A stretch of 64,000 nucleotides of DNA from Mytilus californianus (Eukaryota; Mollusca; Bivalvia; Mytilida; Mytilidae): contig NW_026262581.1 in assembly GCF_021869535.1 (NCBI RefSeq), positions 121,362,771-121,426,770 of the forward strand, given 5' to 3'. The notes under the pieces were generated by a model, which was not told the origin of the DNA, made no database searches, and worked only from the letters and a program-made list of their open reading frames with translations. Shown one piece after another: positions 23,201 to 38,200 of this stretch. Position numbers and translations under genes: made by a program. Numbering within the stretch: position 1 is the first letter of the stretch; every line of letters starts with the position of its first letter.

Positions 23201-26200
23201 CGAACCCCTGCTTCTGTGACATCGTGATAACACCGCCTGCACTGTGTCTTACGCACTAGACCACTCGAGCAACTAGGCTATAAAATATAGCTTTCGATAG
23301 TCGAGTTATGCCTTTCCTCGTCGGCTTTATCTAGGGTTGTAACACAGTACATGATGTAAAGTGGCAAGTAGGATGGTGTTTCTTTCAAATCAGCTATGTT
23401 TTGTCGGTCGTAAAGGATGATTATGTAATTACCATGCCGTCACATCAAATTATAATTCTGTTATAAACGTCTAAACATTCGACAACTTTACGACAGACGT
23501 TCTCCATCGGATAATCCGTGGTTATACAGGACTCACAGCATAATATATATATAATTCGTCTCAAATTTAGCCCAACAATGTTAGATCTGCAAATTTGCGT
23601 TATCATTGCAGTTGCCACGATGTCACATAAGCAGGGGTTCGAATCTCTCTGAGGGAAGAAAAATAATTTTCTGACGCAACACAATGACAAAATAACTATA
23701 AAAAATACAAAACCTCCTTAGTGACAAAAAACGATATTGCCAAGATCTTTAATTTCACTTACAGATATATTGATGACATGTCACTCAGTAACCGCCGTTT
23801 CAGGGATTTTATGTATCTCATATATCCAAGTGAACTTGACATTTAGATAAAATACAAACCCTGGAAGATCTCTTTTACATTTGGATCGTTTTCTTCATAG
23901 TGACACAGATGAGTGACTTCAAAAAAGTATCTATTACAAACCTGACAATTTCATCTTTCCCATTTTCAACGACCAATGTCTTACTTGTTAGCAGTAACAT
24001 ACCCTCTGTTGTATTGTATGTCTTTACAAATCTTAAATCATATTTTATGTGCGTGCATGTTCAGATTATACAGCCTTCATTTACAGGGGTGTACTCCTGA
24101 TGAAAAACTGCTACATGTAATGAGATCAATGTTTAAAATCGACGGTTTAAAAATTTTACGTTTATCATCACACATTGGTTGACCGATATGATGTTCCTAT
24201 GTTTCAAATCACACGAGACATGTTTCAGTCATTAGTTACAAAATTCGTCTGATCTGTATATTAACCTATCGTGTCCAGTTCCCAATTGTAACATTTCGAC
24301 TAAGTTTTGATTTGTATAGCGGATGATATATTCATAACAGGAGGCGATTATCCTTTCGACGTCCACAGTCTTGATCCGTTTGAAAGTCATGTGATACCCC
24401 CATTTTTTATATTGATTTTTTTTAAATTCTTAATGGATTAACGAGACTTGAACATCGGTACACTACTGTTGTCCATAAGCTAACCTGTATTAAGATGACG
24501 TCATGATCACATATTTTGACTTTAAAACATTAAGTATATAAGGATAGGTTTTTTTTTCGATGCGACTCTCGTTTACAGCAACCTCAACTGAATTTTCACA
24601 AGTTTGTTGCAGATCCTTCATTGCTAAAATCGTTGTACGTCTGTTTTGAAAAGACAATCATGTTCTTTGTTACATTGATAGGGACATAATGTTTTCCGGT
24701 CTGTACGTACGGCTGTTAGTCTCTCCATTCCGTAAAAGGTTATTTTTTTGGTTTAAGGTAGGTTACAGTATTGGTTTAGAGGGGGCTATAGTTCTGGTTT
24801 GGTTTAAGGTAGTTTTTTGTCACATCAACATAAAACTTAGTACACACATTAATTATAATATTAATCATCAATAAATGTGCCAAATTTTGGTTTTAACCCA
24901 GATTTTTGCGGTGCACTGTCAATGGAAATGTGTATATCAGGTTACAGTTTTGTGGAAGATAGGTTAAAACTGAGAGTTAAGATAGTTTGTTGTAATATCA
25001 TCACTAAACCTAGTGCACTTGTTCATAATGAAGAGAATTGATTATTATATATACAAAACTAGGTTTTGACCGAGATTTTGCGGTTTGTTAACATTAAATG
25101 TGTTAGTGCATATTAGGTTAAAGGTTTGATTTGGTAGGTGAAAACTTTTGTTTAATTAGCTAGTTTGCGGTCATGTTAATATTTAAGTCAGTACGCATGT
25201 TCACTGTTAAGTGAACTGTTTAATTCATTTGTAAAATTAGGATTTAACCTAGATTTTAGGTTCACTGAAGATCAAAATGTGGTAGTTCGAGCGGAGTATT
25301 GTGTCCTATGAAAACATATTAAACGATTATTTGTTGTAAACCCGATGTCCTTTTGATGTGTCTTGATTCCTAGTACATATATCAGGCCTCTTGTCTGATT
25401 CGTCCCGATGGACAGGATTTTGTTCTGCTTTATAGCTACAAATGTGATGATTGATATCAGTTTTTTTGTTGGTTGTCTATGGTTGAAAAGAAAGCATCAT
25501 ATTCAGTAATTATATTATGGGCGTTTCAATTTTCAACTCCAAGTCAGCAGTGGTCATATTTAATAATTTCTCGATAGGTACATCAAGCAAATGTAATTTT
25601 GAACTAGACGGGACAAGCGTTTTAAATTCCTTGAATTATCTGAGTAATTTTTTACCCTGTTTCTTATTCTTTACTTCTTGCATCAACCATACACAAAGTG
25701 AATGAAGAAATCTTACAATCTTTAAACAATACATAAAAAGGAGATGGTATGAAAATGCCATTTTTGGCCCCTGAATTCGAAAATAGAAAATAATTATAAA
25801 TCTGCAAAATAACAGACTTCAGATGTTCATAAGATATAAAAGAGAGGCGAAAGATACCAAAGGGACATTCAAACTCATAAGTCGAAAATAAACTGACAAC
25901 GCCATGGCTAAAAAAGAAAAAGACCAACGGACACACAACAGTACATGAAACACAACATAGACTAAAGACTGAGCAACACGAACCCCACCAAAAAGTGGGT
26001 GTGATCTCAGGTGCTAATATAAATTAGACTGTCAATCATTAGAACATGTTTTTTTTTTCATATTTACATCAGGGTTTCTAACGTCTAGCTATTTTAATAA
26101 AACTGCAAACAAAGCGAAAATAGTGTAGGCTGCACCAAAAAAAGATATTTTTTACAAGATGTGTTTAACTTCGATCTAAAAGTAAAATATATCTTCGGGT

Positions 26201-29200
26201 AAGGCATTGTTCGAATCTATTTGACCCAAAACTACGTTTAAAATAACATTTTTGGTCAAATATTATGACGTCATAGCGACATAACAAGTGACCTCTCTGC
26301 TCTAAAGTTTTATGGTTACATCAACCTTCTTATTTGTCAATGAAATTGACATAACATTGAAAGGCTTATAATTTTACTTTTTTTTTTAAACTTCAGGTGC
26401 TAAACAATGGATCTTATCAGGGTTTCCTCTGGGTCAATTTTCTTTTTCGCCAACTAAAATAAGAATATGTTTCGTTTGAAATTCTTTCAACAACAAAAAA
26501 GAAAACTCAGTTTGCCACATTTTTATTATAATTCTACATATCTATTTTTTAAATCTTCATTGTAATGAATAAAGTATGTCAATAATAATAACAAACATTT
26601 CCTTTTAAAAAGATACTGTAAAATTGCAATATAGATCATGAAATTATCATTTTGGACTTCACATCTTTAAAAAATTATCGTATAATTCCTGTCTAGTTGA
26701 AGGATAAAGACTAAAGTCAGAGATTTTTCTTACTTTTGAATATATTTCTTTATGACCACTGTTTTCTTTTACGGACCATCTTGAAAAGAAAAAGTCGAGA
26801 CGTAAAACAATGCTTCAAACACGTGCGTCGTTCAAACGATTGTGAAGTACCCACTTCAAAACAGTTAAGTTATCAAAGTTAAAGGATAAAGTTTAAAGTA
26901 ATAGATTTTTCTTACTTTAGAACATTTTCGTCATAACAACAGTATTCTTTTCCGAACCATCGTCGAAAGATAAAGAGGAGTCGTAAAACTATGCTTCAAA
27001 CACGTGCGTCTTTAAAACGATTGTGAAGTACTCACTTCAAAACAATTATTTTTATCAAAGTTGTAAATTAATCATTTAGGCGACATGTGACGTCATTTAA
27101 CTACACCATTTCATGATACAATACAATCAACACCTTAATTAATTAGACCTTTGTTGCAGAAAGCCATAAAATGCAATCAGCTGATTATTGATTTTCTATC
27201 AAGGTGAATTCCCGGTATGGCCTGATCAGGGAAAAAGTCCGAGAAACCTGAAAAAAGTAAACAAGATGGACGAAGTCGAACCGTTATATTTCTTTCGCCA
27301 AAATCTTTCGCTAATAATGAATTTTAATCGCCACAATTTTTATTTTTTTTGCAAAATGCAAAAATGGGAACGCCTGCGGAAACCCTGCCCATTTTGAAAA
27401 CTCCTCCTTTGGTTCGACTGAAGTGCTTTTATTTTTGGATTCACCTTCATCAGGAAAGCTCAAACCATAAATATTTGAGTATTTGAGATGAGCTATATGA
27501 CTTAAAGGGGTCTAAAACAATGACCATATAAATTTAACTTATTTGACCTTTTTCAGCCAGTTTTTATTATCGTTATTGTTAAATCCATTAAAGGTCAACT
27601 TTGCCTGATGGAGGAGGAACCTTATTTTTTTTAACAATTCATAAATTAATCAATCGAGAAGTTAAGTTTTAAACCATATCAGTACCAAACCGCGTTCCTT
27701 CTGAGCTGATGATAACCTCTGGCACTTACATTCTATCAGTGTTATAAGATGAATACACCACTTTATAAATATGGTGCATCCGAAACCCTTTTTGGTTTGT
27801 TCACCTTTATTTAGAACGCTCAACTCAGATAATCTTATTTCAAAGGATTTGTAAATTATTGATACTCGAGGGGCTATATAACCAAAACAGACCTGAAATG
27901 ATTCGCCATATTCACCTACAGTTTTCCTTATGTGGTCTACTTAATTTTTCTCTTTCAGCAAGTGTGATTATGCAACCGACCTGAATAACCTCCCCCTGTT
28001 CATACATGGTTGCCTGCTTTGTTAACTCATATTTATCTCAGTGGTCGTTGATGTCTTAACATTTGAATTATTTCTGTTTTGAAATTAGAACGTTTGTCAT
28101 TTTGTGAACGTATATTATAAATTTTGTGTGAATATAGTGTCCAAGAGACAATGTTATCTATAAGAAAGTAATGTAAATATAAAAAAGTATTCAACATTAT
28201 TCCTGCAATTGTGTTGGTTTTCTTTTTTACGTTCTTAGCTTGATTTCGTAGTAGTAGATTCTGCCATGGCTTAAACTGTTCAACTACACATTTAGATGTT
28301 CTAAAATTTTCAGAAATTGACAAATATGAAAGATTTTAATCTACAATCTACTACTTCATGATCAGTTTCCCTATTTTCAACTTTCCAATACTCAGCAGAA
28401 GTAAAATATCCTCTGTTCCTTGGTAGTGGGCGTACATATCTCAATTGATACGTTTGCACGGAAGTGTGCTTACAACGCAGAAACTACTCTAGCATGGTTA
28501 TGAGTAAGAACAATTTCAATTGACTCTAACCAGATATGTTAACCGATAAGATGAGTTTGAGCCTCAACTCATAGGAGATATTTTTCCGTGGTATTAGATC
28601 TAACAGAATAGTCGTATGTTATGGTTTAATAATTTGTATGCTGCTTTTTTTACATAGCATCATTTCCAAATGAGACAATTTTACCTGAAGTGGAGTCCAT
28701 ACTGATAGATGGACCAAAGTTCAACATACCAAATTACACTCCTACACCAAGCCTTATACCAGTGTTCAGATGTAAATTCGAAGATATTTCTAATGGAACT
28801 TATGTTTACGATGTGAATTGGTATATAAATGGACACAATTTAACGATGTACAAAAATATGGAATTTGATAACATCAACAGCACTTACTTAATGAGTTCAG
28901 ATTGGCGTGAAAAATATCAAATGAATATGGAGGTAATATTTTATGTGTTTTTATTCATTTTCCGTTAACTTTTGGCTACTTTACATTAATTCATTTCACT
29001 TCATTAATTTTCAATTACCTAACGCAGCTGCAAAATATCATGCACATTAAGGTCGGTAACGATATGCAAGTTAGATATAAATTTTGTCGTATTGAGAGGA
29101 TTGGTCTATACTTTCGAGAGTCGTTGGAATACAACAGTCATTTATTGGTACTGTACAACGCTAGCCAACGCATCTTATTTAGTTAATTGGTTGATTAGTA

Positions 29201-32200
29201 CTTCACGTCGCGTTTGTTTAAAAGGTCTGTACCGTAATTAGAGTCCAAATTTAATTTAGAATACTTTTGCAAAATTTGTTATCAAATAAAATGGTACATC
29301 CTATTGATTTTAAATTATTTTTACAAGTTAAAATGTGCCAAGATAACATTTATACTTAATATAATAATACGCAACTATGTAGAAATAGAAGATAAGACAC
29401 ATTTTCAAATTAGGATAAACTTATTTTCAAAGATGAATTTGTATCTCTTGGAAACAACTACTGTAACAAATAAAAGAATTCAAGAAATATGATCTTTTTT
29501 CCAGGTAACATGCTCAGTAAGGGTCCGAAATACAGTTGGTGCAGTGCCAAGTCCATTTTATAAAAGTAAAGTTTTCCATGCAGGTTTTTATGTATGTTTG
29601 ACATTGGTTAATAGTACAAATGAAAGGTGAAAGTTTCTTAAATATAACATTGATTTGATTTAATTTGTTTCACATATACAGTTTAAAAAAGAGGGACGAA
29701 AGATACCAGAGGGACAGTCAAACTCATAGATCGAAAACAAACTGACAACGCCATGGTCAAAAATAAAAAGACAAACAGACAAATAATAGTACAGATGACA
29801 CAACATCGAAAACTAAAGACTAAGAAACACGAACCCCACCAAAAACTGGGGGTGATCTCAGGTGCTCCGGAAGAGTAAGCAGATCCTGCTCCACATGGGG
29901 CACCCGTCGTGTTGCTTATGTTATTACAAATCCGGTAAATAGTCTAATTCGGTAGGTCACATTCGTGATAAGGGAAGGGTATTGTAGTTACGACATAAGG
30001 AACATATCCAATATCATCTGTGAAACGGTTATTCCATAACGGTCAACCAACTCGTGATGGCGTCCGTAAAATTTACGAAGGGATGATTTCAACTTCACCA
30101 TTTGGAACTCTTGGCTTCAAAAATATTGTGATGAGATATATTCTACCAGTGGTGTTAACCAGATGTGGATTCTCAAAAATTCGAAAGATCTACTGCTTAA
30201 TCTTCGATCACAATCTTTGCAATTTTGCAGCAACATAAAGACTTTTGATTTTTCTACGCTTTACACTACTATTCCCCATGCTCAGTTGAAAGATCGACTT
30301 CACCATCTCATTAAACAGAGCTTTTTCTATAAAAATGGGAATCGTAGATACAAATTTCTTGTTTTGGGTTACAATAATTCATATTTTGTGAAGAACCACA
30401 CTGAATCTACCAGAAAATATACTGAAGATGATATTATCAAAATGTTGGACTTTTTGATCGACAATATATTTGTTGAGTTTGGAGGATTTATATTTCAACA
30501 GACAGTCGGTATTCTAATGGGTACTAATTGTGCACCCCTACTGGCCGATTTGTTTTTGTACTCGTATGAAGCAGAATTCATTCAGAACCTTCTAAAAGAC
30601 AAAAAGAAAAATCACCTTGCGAAATTCTTTAATTTTACTTTCCGATATATTGATGATGTCCTATCATTGAATAACCCATATTTCAGCCAATACTTACATC
30701 TCATATATCCCAGTGAACTTGAAATTAAGGATACTACTGATACTAGAAGGACTGCTTCATACCTTGATCTTTTCCTCAATATTGACACAGATGGACGACT
30801 TCACACGAAAATCTATGATAAACGGGACGATTTCAACTTCCCAATTATCAATTTCCCATTTCTCAGCAGTAACATACCCTCTGCCCCTTCGTATGGTGTT
30901 TACATATCTCAGTTGATACGTTATGCTCGTGCATGTTCACACTATACGGACTTCATATACAGGAGTGTGCTCCTAACGCAGAAACTGCTCCAACAAAGTT
31001 ATGAGGAGGACAGATTAAAAATGACACTACGTAAATTTTACGGACACCATCACGAATTGGTTGATCCATACGATGTGTCTTTGTCCAAACTAACTAAGGA
31101 CATTTTTACCACGTGTTAGATTGTGGTTTTACATTACGTCGTCTGATCTTTTAATTACCGAACGTGACTTATTCCCGATTGTGACTGTTTTGCTGAGTGT
31201 GAATTCGCATTGCTATAAGACGTGTCACGGTACTTTTCTATCCAAAATTCATGTATTTAGTTTTTATGTTATATTTGTTATTCTCATCGGATTTTGTCAA
31301 ATGTCTTATCGTTTGTAGTTGTAAATCTTATTTTTTTCTGTTGTATTCGTGTGTTATGGTAAAAATAATTAATCACCCATTTCATTTATTAGATTTTAGT
31401 TTGGGTCAAATAAATTTATACGATATATTTGGTTTACAGTTTGATTTTGAAGAAACACCGACATAGCTAGATAATACAATTAATTATCTAATTACTACCA
31501 CGATTTTATATTAATTAGTATTGTAATTTTCATTGTTATTGATAAATGTTATATGAGTATTACAAACCTAATCTTGAATTCTATCCTAATTCTATCCTAT
31601 TTTGGGGAAAATATTTAGAAATTCAAATGTGACGTCACTTTGTGCGTTGATCTCTTTGGCTAACTCGGCTGTGAATTTTTATGTGCTGGTTTATGTTGTT
31701 TTATGTATCCGTTTTTATTCTGTAGTAAGTCACCACTTCGGTGTTATCATGTATATCTATTATATAGTCATTTTTATAAATTTACTGTTTGCAAAAGTAT
31801 GAATTATTCTAAATACTAAGGATGTTCTTATCCCAGACAGAAAACCTTAGCCGTATTTGGCACAACTTTTTGGAACTTTTGGTCCTCAATGCTCTTCAAC
31901 TTTGTACTTGTTTTGGCTTTCGAACTTTTTTTATCTGAGCGTCACTGGTTAGTAATGTGTGGACGAAACGCGCGTCTTGCGTATTAAATTTTAAACCTGG
32001 TACCTTTTGTTAGCTATTATTCGTATGTTTCTCTGTCCTATATGTTCTCCCATTTATTTGTATTGTAGTCCTGTCATGTAATGTTGTCATTTTAATGTTA
32101 TATTTAACATTGCCATAAAAGCGGGAGGTTTGTCTAGCCACAAAACCAGGTTCAACCCACCATTTTTTTCTTAAAATGTCCTGTACCAAGTCAGGAATAT

Positions 32201-35200
32201 GTCCATTGTTATATTATAGTTCGTTACTGTGCGTGTAATATTTTAATGTTGTGTTTCTGTTGTGTCGTAGTTCTCCTCTTATATTTGATATGTTTCCCTC
32301 AGTTTTTGTTTGTAACCCGGATTTGTTTTTTTCTCAATCGATTTATGAATTTCGAACAGCGGTATACTACTGTTGTCTTTATTTAATAGCTTCCTTGTGA
32401 GCAGCAATCCTCTATCAAGGAAATCATGATAGGAAATACAAGCCCGGGAATATCGTATCAATTGGGAGATATATACTCCGTATGCAGGCGCTGCTGGACT
32501 CATTAGGGGCGCTCGAATGGATACAGTTGGAAGGCCAACTATAACTGCAAACACTGAATAAGTGACATGTTGAATGAAAAATGATGAATAAGAAAACAAT
32601 CTGTGTAACGTTGCTGCTCGAAAAAAAAACTCTTGCCATCAGTGATTACCATCCAAATTGTCATTCTTTCATTTCTTTTTGTTGTTCGTGTGGTACACTT
32701 TACCAAATGTGATCAAAATCATGAAAAACCCACTCAAATAAGACATTTTACCTTGTGTGTAATATTTTTCTGTTCATAAGATTGTATCAATGTAAAGATT
32801 TCGACATATTTCCGTCATTTGTATAATTTAAATTGAACTGCATTCAAGGTTGGCGTGAATAAAAATAATTTTGCTATCAACAATGTTGATACCTTAAAAT
32901 ACACCACAGTCTGCTGCATACTACAACGCGTGCATTATTCATTAGTTGTATAATCAAAAGAAGAATTGGAGAATATGCAATGAGACTGACAACAACTGCA
33001 TTCTTTGTGTGTATTTTGCTTGTAGAAACATTAAGAATGTTTGGTTGGTTTGTTTGATTTGTGTTATCATTATATTTTTCATTTTGCTATATAGCCAGAA
33101 AAGTATGCATATACTGTAATTGAGGGTGAACACATTGACATACCATTCACTTCAACTGTTCAAGTTGCTTGCATTGCTTCTCATCCAAATATTCAAGAAA
33201 ATTGCAACCAGAATTTCTACATTTTTCAACCTAAGTATCAACATAATACGGCAGCATGTATGAATAATATTGCCAGAAGGGATCTTGTATTTGAAGCACA
33301 GTTTTGTGGAATCAAACTAGGAAATCTTGATTGGAATCAGACAAAGTACCTTAAAGTATATGGGTTTAGTGATGGTCTATATAACTCTGAAGACAGGTCA
33401 ACATATATTCGAGTCTCTACAAAATCCGTTTCCGTTTTTAATGAATTCTGGAAAGACATAAAGATACCAGATATCAAGGTAATTAAATCGGCACAATATT
33501 TAGTTTTATTCTTCCATATTCTTAAAAAAAACAGCGGTTTGGGTTATTAATTTAAATAGATAGAACATTTTCATGTTTCCATTCAAACGTCACTGGTGAA
33601 ACTTAATTTGACGAAACGCGAGTCTTGCGTTCTAAACTGTAAGCATGATATCTTTTGTCCTCGAGGGTATCACAAGCCCAGTAGTCGGCAAACGTGTTGA
33701 CCTGAAATATCATTGATATGTTCTTTGTTCTGTAAATGTACTGTTTATAAAATGTTGAAATATAATGTTAAAATAAGGTATTTCTACCCTAGTTATAGGT
33801 TGCCTTATCGACTTCGTATTTGATTTGGCCTTCCAACTGTTTTGATTATAACGTAACAGATGAGTCCTGTGTATGATAAACGCGTGTTTGTCGTACAAAA
33901 TCTAGTCTAGTATCTTTGATGAGTTTTTTTTTAAAACTTTACCAAAATTTGATATTGACCAAATCACAATTAAAAGTATACGTCATCGACATAGTTTTTA
34001 AGCTAACTAATGTGTAAAATATTACTTATATTTCAATGATATTTTTAAAAAGATTGAAAAAAAGAGGGACGAAAGATACCAGAGGGACAGTCAAACTCAT
34101 AGATCGAAAACAAACTGACAACGTCATGGCCAAAAATAAAAAGACAAACAGACAAATAATAGTACAGATGACACAACAAAGAAAACTAAAGACTAAGCAA
34201 CACGAACCCCACCAAAAACTGGGGGTGATCTCAGGTGCTCCGGAAGGGTAAGCAGATCCTGCTCCACATGTGGCACCCGTCGTGTTGCTTATGTTATTAC
34301 AAATCCGGTAAATAGTCTAATTCGGTAAGTCACATTCGTGAAAAGGGAAGGGTATTGTAGTTACGACATAAGGAACATATCCGATATCATCTGTGAAACG
34401 GTTATTCCAAAAAGGGTTTTGATAGAGGAAAGTAAAATTGCGTAAAAAGAAAAACACTAGAGGTGAAAATTTTGAGGTAACAAAGTTTATTAGTTTTTTT
34501 TAAAATCTTCACGAATAATGGATGTCATACATCTCAAATTTTCCTACACAAAAAATAATTTGCAACTTTTTCAAGAAAAGTAGTATTAAGATGATTTTTA
34601 CTGTTCTGTTTCTTTAGTTTTTTCGCTTTAAATGTCCTTACATAATTTCAATTTTTTGAATCATACCCGATCTGGTCTATTCCCAAAACATATGTCATGC
34701 ATACTGAAATCTGTATCTAACATTTACGTTATAACAAACCTAAAATATTTCAGTTAAATGGTTTCCGCTTGAATGGTTTTACACTAGTAATTTTTTGGGG
34801 CCCTTTATAGCTTGCTGTTCGGTGTGAGCCAATGCTCCGTGTTGAAGGCCGTACCTTGACCTATAATGGTTTACTTTTATAAATTGTAACTTGGATGGAG
34901 AGTTGTCTCATTGGCACTCATACCACATCTTCCTATATCTATGAGAGATTCAAACGAGCGTGCAATTCTTGTAATTGTTCTTTACACATGTACTCAAGGT
35001 GACATGACAGCTCATTTATAGTTGGAAAAGATCAAGTTTTCACTGAAAGAAATAGTTTTTGCTAACCGGATTTCAATCGGCTTTGAGTTCCCCGTTTTGT
35101 TTTGTTTTGTTTATTCAATCGAGTGATATCTTAAACTTTATGAAATAACACTCGTTAAACATATATTCTTATTTCGTATATCGGGATTCGTGTTATTTCT

Positions 35201-38200
35201 GGAGTAAATAGAACAGAATTTGTTTTCGATAGGTTACTGTTGTAGATAAAGATTCCACCCTTACTAGTAGGTTGTGTCAATCATACAACGATCCACACAT
35301 AACAACATTTGATGGAAAATATTATGACTATATGGATGTTGGTGAATACGCTATGTATAGAAATAGCAGAGGACCATATTGGGTAAGTTTAAAAGCTTTT
35401 GATTTGGTAAAAGTTTGGATAGATCAGTTAATTTTAAACATCTGTTTACCTTTGTGTATTATTTTTTTTACCTAAAATAACTTTAGAAAGAAAGGTATAA
35501 AATACTGGCCTTATCGCACATAAGGTCTGCCAAGAGTTTGGAATGCTAAAAGATAAAATCTGTAAATAATAACAAAAACATTTAAAAAGTCCCATGTAGC
35601 ATTCAAATATACAAATAAGATAGATCAGAAATGTATTTTGAACTACATTTCCCTATTGCATAGTTTACTACCACTGAGTAAATACCGCTGCAAGTAGACC
35701 ATTAGTCCACTGCGGATACTATCCTATTAGAAGACAGCGGTGGCATAATTAAAACGATTATTTTTTTTTCCAGTTCATAAATCATGTGATAAAACTAAAA
35801 CTAAACAAAGTGAGCCTTAGACTGGTTTATCTGTTGTGATCTAATATTTCGTTTAGTTTTGGCTTTCCAAACTTTTGGTTTCGATTGTACCTGAAAACGT
35901 GTTTAGAAACACGTGACGTGCGTACAGAAACCGATATCTTTGTTTAGAATAAAAAATAAAAAGAAACTAAGATGGCAATACAAATTCCATAATTAGAAGA
36001 AAGACAAAACAACACAATGGTCAAAAAGTACAGAAAGACAAACTACACTCCACAAAACAATATACAAAAAAAGAAGATGGTGCAAAACATCCTACAATAT
36101 CTATCCTTTATCCTGGGAATATTACTATCCTTTACATTTACATCGTTTCATATCCTATTTCACGGAACCAATATTTCCATTTTTACGTGGTAATAAGAAA
36201 ACAATCAATATTTTACCAAACATATTATATACATGCATTGCAAAATATATAAAAGATTTAAAAAAAAGAACTTCAAAATGTATACCAATAAGTGAACCGA
36301 ACTGAATATATTCATCGTTATTTGTATAAGTATAAAAGTAACATGATCTTGTTTGAGCAATTTGATGTGTCTGAAACCATCGCGCTATTAAAGGACCTTC
36401 TATTTAAGAATAAATAGATAATAATTGTAATTTCTATTCACCTGATAAATGTCTCTTAATAGAGGTATGGTCATTTTTTTTCTAATTTGAAAATAAGGAG
36501 ATTTCGTATGATTGATAATAAGCCAATTATCCACTAGAGTTCAAATGACAAAGATAAAGCAATTATGGGTCATCGTACGTGCCATTGACAATGAGAAAAA
36601 ATTAATACCGTATAGTAAGCTTTAAAAAACAACCCTACTGGAAATTGTGAAAAATTCAAACGAGAATATTTATACAGTACAATTTACGATAAAACAAATA
36701 TGGCACACTTGAACCAACGACAACCACTGAATTGCAGACTCCTGACTTGGGCACATAAAGACATAAGACACATAATATCGATATAAAAATAACTGTAAGT
36801 TAGTGCAAATCCATAACAATTGATAAGTAAAGCATGTTTTCCCAGACTAAAGTATCAATCAGTACGCATTCAACAGATTTAGTGTAAAGATGCAACAAAC
36901 AGTCTGAGATACCAGGCGTAAAATTTGTACGCCAGACGCGCGTTTCGTCTACAAAAGACTCATCAGTGACGCTCGAATTAAAAAAGTTTAAAAGCTAAAT
37001 ATAGAACGAAGTTGAAGAGCATTGCATGCGGACTAAATATTCCTGAAGATTTTACCAAATACAGCTAAGATAATCTATTCCTGGGGTAAAACTTCCTTAG
37101 TATTTCTAACAATTCAAAGTTTTGTTAACAGTTAAAAAATATGATATTTTCATATCAATGTTAATTCATGTCTACACAGAAGTGCTGACTACTGGCAATA
37201 TGTAATCATATCATTATTGCTCTAAGATGTCTCAAAACTGCATTTTGGATGTATTTGGGTTTTGGTTCTTTATCTATGGAATGTAAAAAATAATATAGAA
37301 TCCTGAAAAAAAGCAAGAAAATACCAAAAATCTTTTAAATCATGCGCTAAAAAAAGGACAGAGAACAAATGGTAACAAAAAGAAAATACAAACAATATTC
37401 CACAAACAGCAGCACAGAAAGCAAAAGTTTGAGCAACAGCAACATTCAAATTATAAATGAAATCTTGTAGGGTAAGCAAAGCAATATATTGTCTTTCAGA
37501 AACAAAGTTTTCGTTTTAGCTATGGATTTCCTTCAATACAAAATTTTACAAAAAGGTATCATGTAAACATTGCAATTATGTATCAAATTTATAAAAGATA
37601 CTCACTAGAAGCGCCTGTATCGCTCACCTGCATTTTCATGTATAGTTCTAATTCAAAAATACAAGCAATAATCAAAAGTACCACAATAGAACCATTGCAA
37701 AGACTTTTTTCCACAGTAACTTTGCAATTGCATTAAAAGACGATTTAATTTTTTTTATAAGCGCCTTCATTCACAATACCACAAAAATATAAAAGACAAT
37801 ATCAGATAATTAATTTGTATTACATTCAAGGTTGAAATTTATCTGGTCACCTTTAAATTAACATTTTACACGTCATGCTCATATTGATTTGTGACATGTG
37901 AATAAGATTTACTCGACAGTTGCTAGGATTATAGCATAATATTTTCGTAAGTCAGAATAAGTAATGTTACAGAGGACACATGTTAAGATAAGAAGTTAGC
38001 AATATCCTTTAACTTTACGTTCCGCTATATAGATGATGTTCTCTCACTAAATAATACAAAATTTGGTGACTATGTTGAACGAATCTATCCCATTGAACTA
38101 GAGATAAAGGATACTACAGATACAGTTAAGTCTGCCTCATATCTTGACTTACATCTAGAAATTGACAATGAGGGTCGGTTGAAAACAAAACTTTACGGCA

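Noticed and set aside
29505-29565. Earlier donor in exon 7 (A|GTAAAGT).
   Set aside because: Same phase and stronger consensus, but it would remove the conserved 'SKVFHA' end; kept as an alternative only.
33095-33098. Acceptor TATAG at 33090-33094 for exon 8.
   Set aside because: Would shift the frame relative to exon 7 and lead to an early stop; the CCAG four bases later restores it.
34036-34251. Lys-rich ORF on the plus strand.
   Set aside because: Lies inside family D and has an equivalent in other copies.
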